From JADZEM01 sp046328125 (GTDB lineage Bacteria; Chloroflexota; UBA6077; JACCZL01): a stretch of 64,000 nucleotides of DNA. Where the stretch lies: the NCBI GenBank assembly GCA_046328125.1, contig JAXLXF010000005.1, positions 270,676 to 334,675 on the forward strand, read 5' to 3'. Of this stretch, positions 61,550-64,000 are shown one piece after another. Every line of letters begins with the position of its first letter. The first letter of the stretch is position 1. The notes beneath the pieces are model-generated. The model saw only the letters and a list, made by a program, of their open reading frames with translations. It was not told the origin of the DNA and ran no database searches. Made by a program: the position numbers and the translations under genes.

Positions 61550-62020
61550 ATGAACGTTGCCGTCACCGTCACGGTCAACGGAAAGACCTACAAGAGCGAG
61601 GTCGAGCCTCGATTGCTGCTCGTGCACTACCTGCGCGACGTCCTCGGCCTGACCGGCACCCACGTCGGCTGCGACACCAGTCAGTGCGGCGCCTGCACCA
61701 TCATCATGAACGGTGCTGCCGTGAAGTCGTGCACCATCCTGGCCGTCCAGGCCGACGGCGCCGAGCTCGGCACCATCGAAGGGCTGGCGAAGGACGGCGA
61801 GCTCCACCCGATTCAGAAGGGGTTCTGGGAGGAGCACGGCCTCCAGTGCGGCTTCTGCACGCCGGGCATGATCATGACCAGCGTCGACCTGCTGAAGAAC
61901 AACCCGGCTCCCTCTGAAGAGGAGATTCGACGCGGGATCGAGGGCAACCTCTGCCGCTGCACCGGCTATCAGAACATCGTGAAGGCGATCCAGTACGCCG
62001 CGAAAGAGCTGGCCGGCTAG
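61550..62020 (+). CDS. coxS: CO dehydrogenase family small [2Fe-2S] subunit
   Basis: A 156-residue ferredoxin-like electron-transfer subunit. All eight cluster cysteines are present: Cys41, 46, 49, 61 in the plant-type ferredoxin fold (GCDTSQCGACT) and Cys100, 103, 135, 137 in the helical domain (CGFCTPGMIM, CRCTGYQN). ATG 61550 follows AGGGAGGGG; a longer frame at 61445 would include the promoter region. It pairs with coxM 66 bases downstream. Confidence 0.95.
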   Translation: MNVAVTVTVNGKTYKSEVEPRLLLVHYLRDVLGLTGTHVGCDTSQCGACTIIMNGAAVKSCTILAVQADGAELGTIEGLAKDGELHPIQKGFWEEHGLQCGFCTPGMIMTSVDLLKNNPAPSEEEIRRGIEGNLCRCTGYQNIVKAIQYAAKELAG

Positions 62021-62086
62021 GGCTCACCAGCCTGAGCGAGTGCGATGGCTCGACGAGCCGTGTGACGTTGTAGAGGAGCAGACAGC

Positions 62087-62950
62087 ATGTATCCCGCGCA
62101 ATTTGAGTACGTTGCGCCCGAGTCGCTCGACGAGGCGATCAAGCTGCTCGCCGAGAGTGGCGGTGACGCGAAGATCCTGGCTGGCGGCCACAGCCTGCTG
62201 CCGGCGATGAAGCTGCGGCTGGCCCAGCCGGCCAAGATCATCGACCTGCGCAAGGTGCCCGGCCTGAACGAGATCAAGGTGGACGCCAACGGCACCACCA
62301 TCGGCGCGATGGTGACCCACGCGAACGTGGCGCGGTCGTCGGAGATTCAGCGGGCGCTGCCGGCGCTGGCCGAAGCGGCCTCGCTGGTCGGCGACATCCA
62401 GGTGCGGAACCGCGGGACGCTCGGCGGTAGCCTGGCCCACGCGGACCCCGCTGGCGATCCGCCGGCGGCGTTCCTGGCGCTGGATGGCTCGGTGGTGGTG
62501 AAAGGGCCGAACGGCGAGCGCATTATCCCGGGGACCGAGTTCTTCGTGGACATCCTGACCACCGCGCTGGCCGAAGACGAGATCGTGACCGCCGTCAAGT
62601 TCCCGGTCCTGGCGTCGGGCACGGGGACGGCCTACGCGAAGTTCGACCACCCGGCCTCCCACTACGCGCTGACCGGCGTCGCGGCGGCGGTCAAGCTCGA
62701 CGGCAGCGGCAACGTCGAGTCGGTGCGCGTCGGCGTGACCGGGGTCGGCCCGAAGGCGTACCGCGCCACGGCGGTCGAAGAGGCGCTGGTCGGCAAGGGC
62801 GCGGATGCGATCGCCGACGCGGCCTCGCACGCCGCCGACGGGATCGACTGCAACGACGACATCCACGCCTCGGCGGAGTACCGCGCGCACCTGGCGGTAG
62901 TGTTCACGCGGCGGGCGCTCCAGGCGGCGTTCTCGCGAGCCGGCAGCTAA
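62087..62950 (+). CDS. coxM: CO dehydrogenase family medium FAD-binding subunit
   Basis: A 287-residue flavoprotein subunit that passes electrons from the iron-sulfur subunit to the electron acceptor. FAD motifs are KILAGGHSLLPAMKLRL and RNRGTLGGSLAHADPAGD, followed by FFVDILTTALAEDEIVTAV. The order is S then M. The large molybdenum-binding subunit coxL, which normally completes the set, does not follow: a terminator lies 25 bases downstream and the next gene is unrelated. Confidence 0.95.
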   Translation: MYPAQFEYVAPESLDEAIKLLAESGGDAKILAGGHSLLPAMKLRLAQPAKIIDLRKVPGLNEIKVDANGTTIGAMVTHANVARSSEIQRALPALAEAASLVGDIQVRNRGTLGGSLAHADPAGDPPAAFLALDGSVVVKGPNGERIIPGTEFFVDILTTALAEDEIVTAVKFPVLASGTGTAYAKFDHPASHYALTGVAAAVKLDGSGNVESVRVGVTGVGPKAYRATAVEEALVGKGADAIADAASHAADGIDCNDDIHASAEYRAHLAVVFTRRALQAAFSRAGS

Positions 62951-62975
62951 CGAACCGCTCGCAATCCGTTTGCAG

Positions 62976-63006
62976 GGGATGGACCGGACGTCGGTCCATC
63001 CCTTTT
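62976..63006 (+). terminator. rho-independent terminator after coxM
   Basis: Eleven-base perfect stem GGGATGGACCG / CGGTCCATCCC with loop GACGT, followed by TTTTG. This is the clearest intrinsic terminator of the window and ends the cox transcript. Confidence 0.85.
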
Positions 63007-63208
63007 GCTTGGTCTGCCTCTGCTGCAACCAAATTGCAGAGCCAGCAGATCGCTGAAACGGACACCCGGTGGGCGGCTATGCTACGATTCACTGGCCGCG
63101 CAGAGCACCCCCTTCTAGCCCCTCTCTGATGCAGGTTTCCACTGCCTCACCTCGCTCGGCCTCCACATTCCCCCACCAGATCTACGACATTTTGGGAGCG
63201 CCCTGGTC

Positions 63209-63769
63209 ATGGCCTTGAATCCGTTTCCCCTGCCGGCGATTGAGCCCGGCGCGGGCTTCGCCTGTTGGTCGGAGTCGATCGAGCTGGTCACCACGACCGC
63301 GCCAGAGTTCATCGACCTGACCGACCAGGTCGAGAGCATCATCGCGCGCTCGCCGGTCGCGGACGGTCTGGCCATCGTCTTCTCGCGGCACACGACGGCC
63401 GCCATCACCCTGAACGAGCTCGAGCCGCTCCTGCTGGAGGACATGGCCGAGTTCCTGGATCGACTGGCTCCGCGTGCGCACGCCTACCGCCACAACGATT
63501 TCGACGTGCGCACGGTCAACATGACGCCGGACGAGAGCCCGAACGGCCACGCCCACTGCCTGCAGCTGGTGCTGGGCGCGAGCCAGACGATCCCGATCCG
63601 CGACGGCCGGCTGGCGCTCGGACAGTACCAGCGCATTTTCATGGTCGAGCTGGACCATTCGCGACCGCGCGAGGCGGTCGTCCAGACCTTCGGCGTGGCT
63701 CGCGCGTCCCGTCCGACGCCGGTCGGACTGCGCCGCAACGGCGCCCGGACCCGCGCCCGCGAGGTATAG
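63209..63769 (+). CDS. YjbQ/UPF0047 family protein
   Basis: A 186-residue YjbQ-type protein. ATG 63209 has GGGAG ten bases upstream. The core motifs are FSRHTTAAITLNELEPLLLEDM, with the conserved His-Thr-Thr, APRAHAYRHNDFD and SPNGHAHCLQLVLGAS, and QYQRIFMVELD near the end. The conserved His residues suggest a metal or phosphate site; members have been linked to weak thiamine-phosphate synthase activity. The family N-terminal extension here (about 40 residues) is longer than usual. It is monocistronic. Confidence 0.9.
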   Translation: MALNPFPLPAIEPGAGFACWSESIELVTTTAPEFIDLTDQVESIIARSPVADGLAIVFSRHTTAAITLNELEPLLLEDMAEFLDRLAPRAHAYRHNDFDVRTVNMTPDESPNGHAHCLQLVLGASQTIPIRDGRLALGQYQRIFMVELDHSRPREAVVQTFGVARASRPTPVGLRRNGARTRAREV

Positions 63770-63822
63770 CCAGCGCGTGGGCCGATGCGTTCATCGGTCC
63801 ACACCATTCGCCCAGGACGTGA

Positions 63823-63851
63823 AAGAGCCCGGCCTCGACGGCCGGGCTCTT
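63823..63851. terminator. bidirectional terminator hairpin
   Basis: Twelve-base perfect stem AAGAGCCCGGCC / GGCCGGGCTCTT with loop TCGAC, between the convergent YjbQ and rpsT genes. The A/T ends give a short T tract in both directions. Confidence 0.75.
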
Positions 63852-63885
63852 CCGATCAACAGCGGACGCGCTGAGCGACCTGGCG

Positions 63886-64000
63886 CTAGCTCGCGGCGGC
63901 GGCCAGCCCCTGGTTCAGCTTCTTCATCAGCCGCGACTTGCGGCGCGCCGCGTTGCGCGGATGCAGGATGCCCTTCGACGCGGCCTTGTCGAGCTTGCTG
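63886..64000 (-). CDS. rpsT: 30S ribosomal protein S20 (bS20), 3' part only
   Basis: The last 37 codons of a gene that runs off the window edge. The translation SKLDKAASKGILHPRNAARR followed by KSRLMKKLNQGLAAAAS is the C-terminal half of bS20, including the KGxxHxxxAARxKSRLxKK core that contacts 16S rRNA. It is convergent with YjbQ, sharing a terminator. The start and upstream half are outside the sequence. Confidence 0.92.
   Translation of the reverse strand, partial: SKLDKAASKGILHPRNAARRKSRLMKKLNQGLAAAAS

Noticed and set aside
63007..63208. Possible tRNA or small RNA between the coxM terminator and the YjbQ gene
   Set aside because: A weak hairpin around CTGCTGCAACC is present, but no cloverleaf or known RNA motif can be drawn.

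Overview
The window is GC-rich and gene-dense and looks like chromosome from an uncultivated Chloroflexota-type bacterium (Thermomicrobia-like). That assignment is inference. It rests on a carbon monoxide dehydrogenase accessory cluster (coxG, MoxR ATPase, VWA/CoxE, two XdhC-type proteins, MocA, coxS, coxM), a 32-residue AURKAIP1/COX24-like basic protein, many GTG starts, some apparently leaderless promoters, and families such as YfhO, DUF2254 and MGH1/GH63-like hydrolases. No phage, plasmid, transposase, CRISPR array, tRNA or rRNA is visible.

Layout: 1-5902 is the end of a surface-polysaccharide operon (SDR epimerase, DegT sugar aminotransferase, methyltransferase, YfhO-type membrane protein). 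6057-16403 holds a small secreted protein, an MFS exporter, the bS22-like mini-gene coupled to a degenerate receiver, a methyltransferase, FabL enoyl-ACP reductase, a DUF2254 membrane protein, a 1283-residue zinc-ribbon/cyclase/AAA/TPR regulator and a macrodomain protein. 16436-25955 holds dcd, a split chromate transporter, a DUF6069 protein, a one-polypeptide kinase-plus-LuxR regulator, two small related proteins, a secreted protein, an AI-2E-type permease, thiE and a Nudix protein. 26081-33564 holds a six-hairpin glycosidase, a lipoprotein solute-binding protein, a conserved hydrophilic protein, a LuxR regulator with two Deg-like proteases, and a YetF protein.

33575-35503 is a thiG-thiE/tenI-thiS operon behind a TPP riboswitch. 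35653-42205 holds ppc, formimidoyltransferase and cyclodeaminase in split, divergent arrangement, and a GIY-YIG nuclease with a ruined exonuclease domain. 42436-55690 holds a secreted LppX-like protein, an acyl-CoA ligase, an amino-acid-type binding lipoprotein divergent from a DtxR regulator, a TPR protein, plsX, an HlyD-type adaptor, a racemase-family protein, a HIT protein, an SDR, a YdcF protein and an ATP-grasp protein. 55834-62950 is the CO dehydrogenase maturation cluster ending in coxS-coxM, with the large subunit coxL absent from the window. 63209-64000 holds a YjbQ protein and the 3' end of rpsT.

The most unusual content is: a MocA-Nudix fusion whose linker is partly written by a dispersed palindromic repeat; two intergenic elements sharing the same palindromic ends; two very strong C-rich/G-rich hairpins; an 11-copy heptamer array abutting the adaptor-gene promoter; an 8+8 operator-like inverted repeat over the -10 box of the coxD promoter; and the dead-exonuclease/GIY-YIG fusion. 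Several gene starts were reset downstream of the longest possible frame, using ribosome-binding sites or promoter positions.
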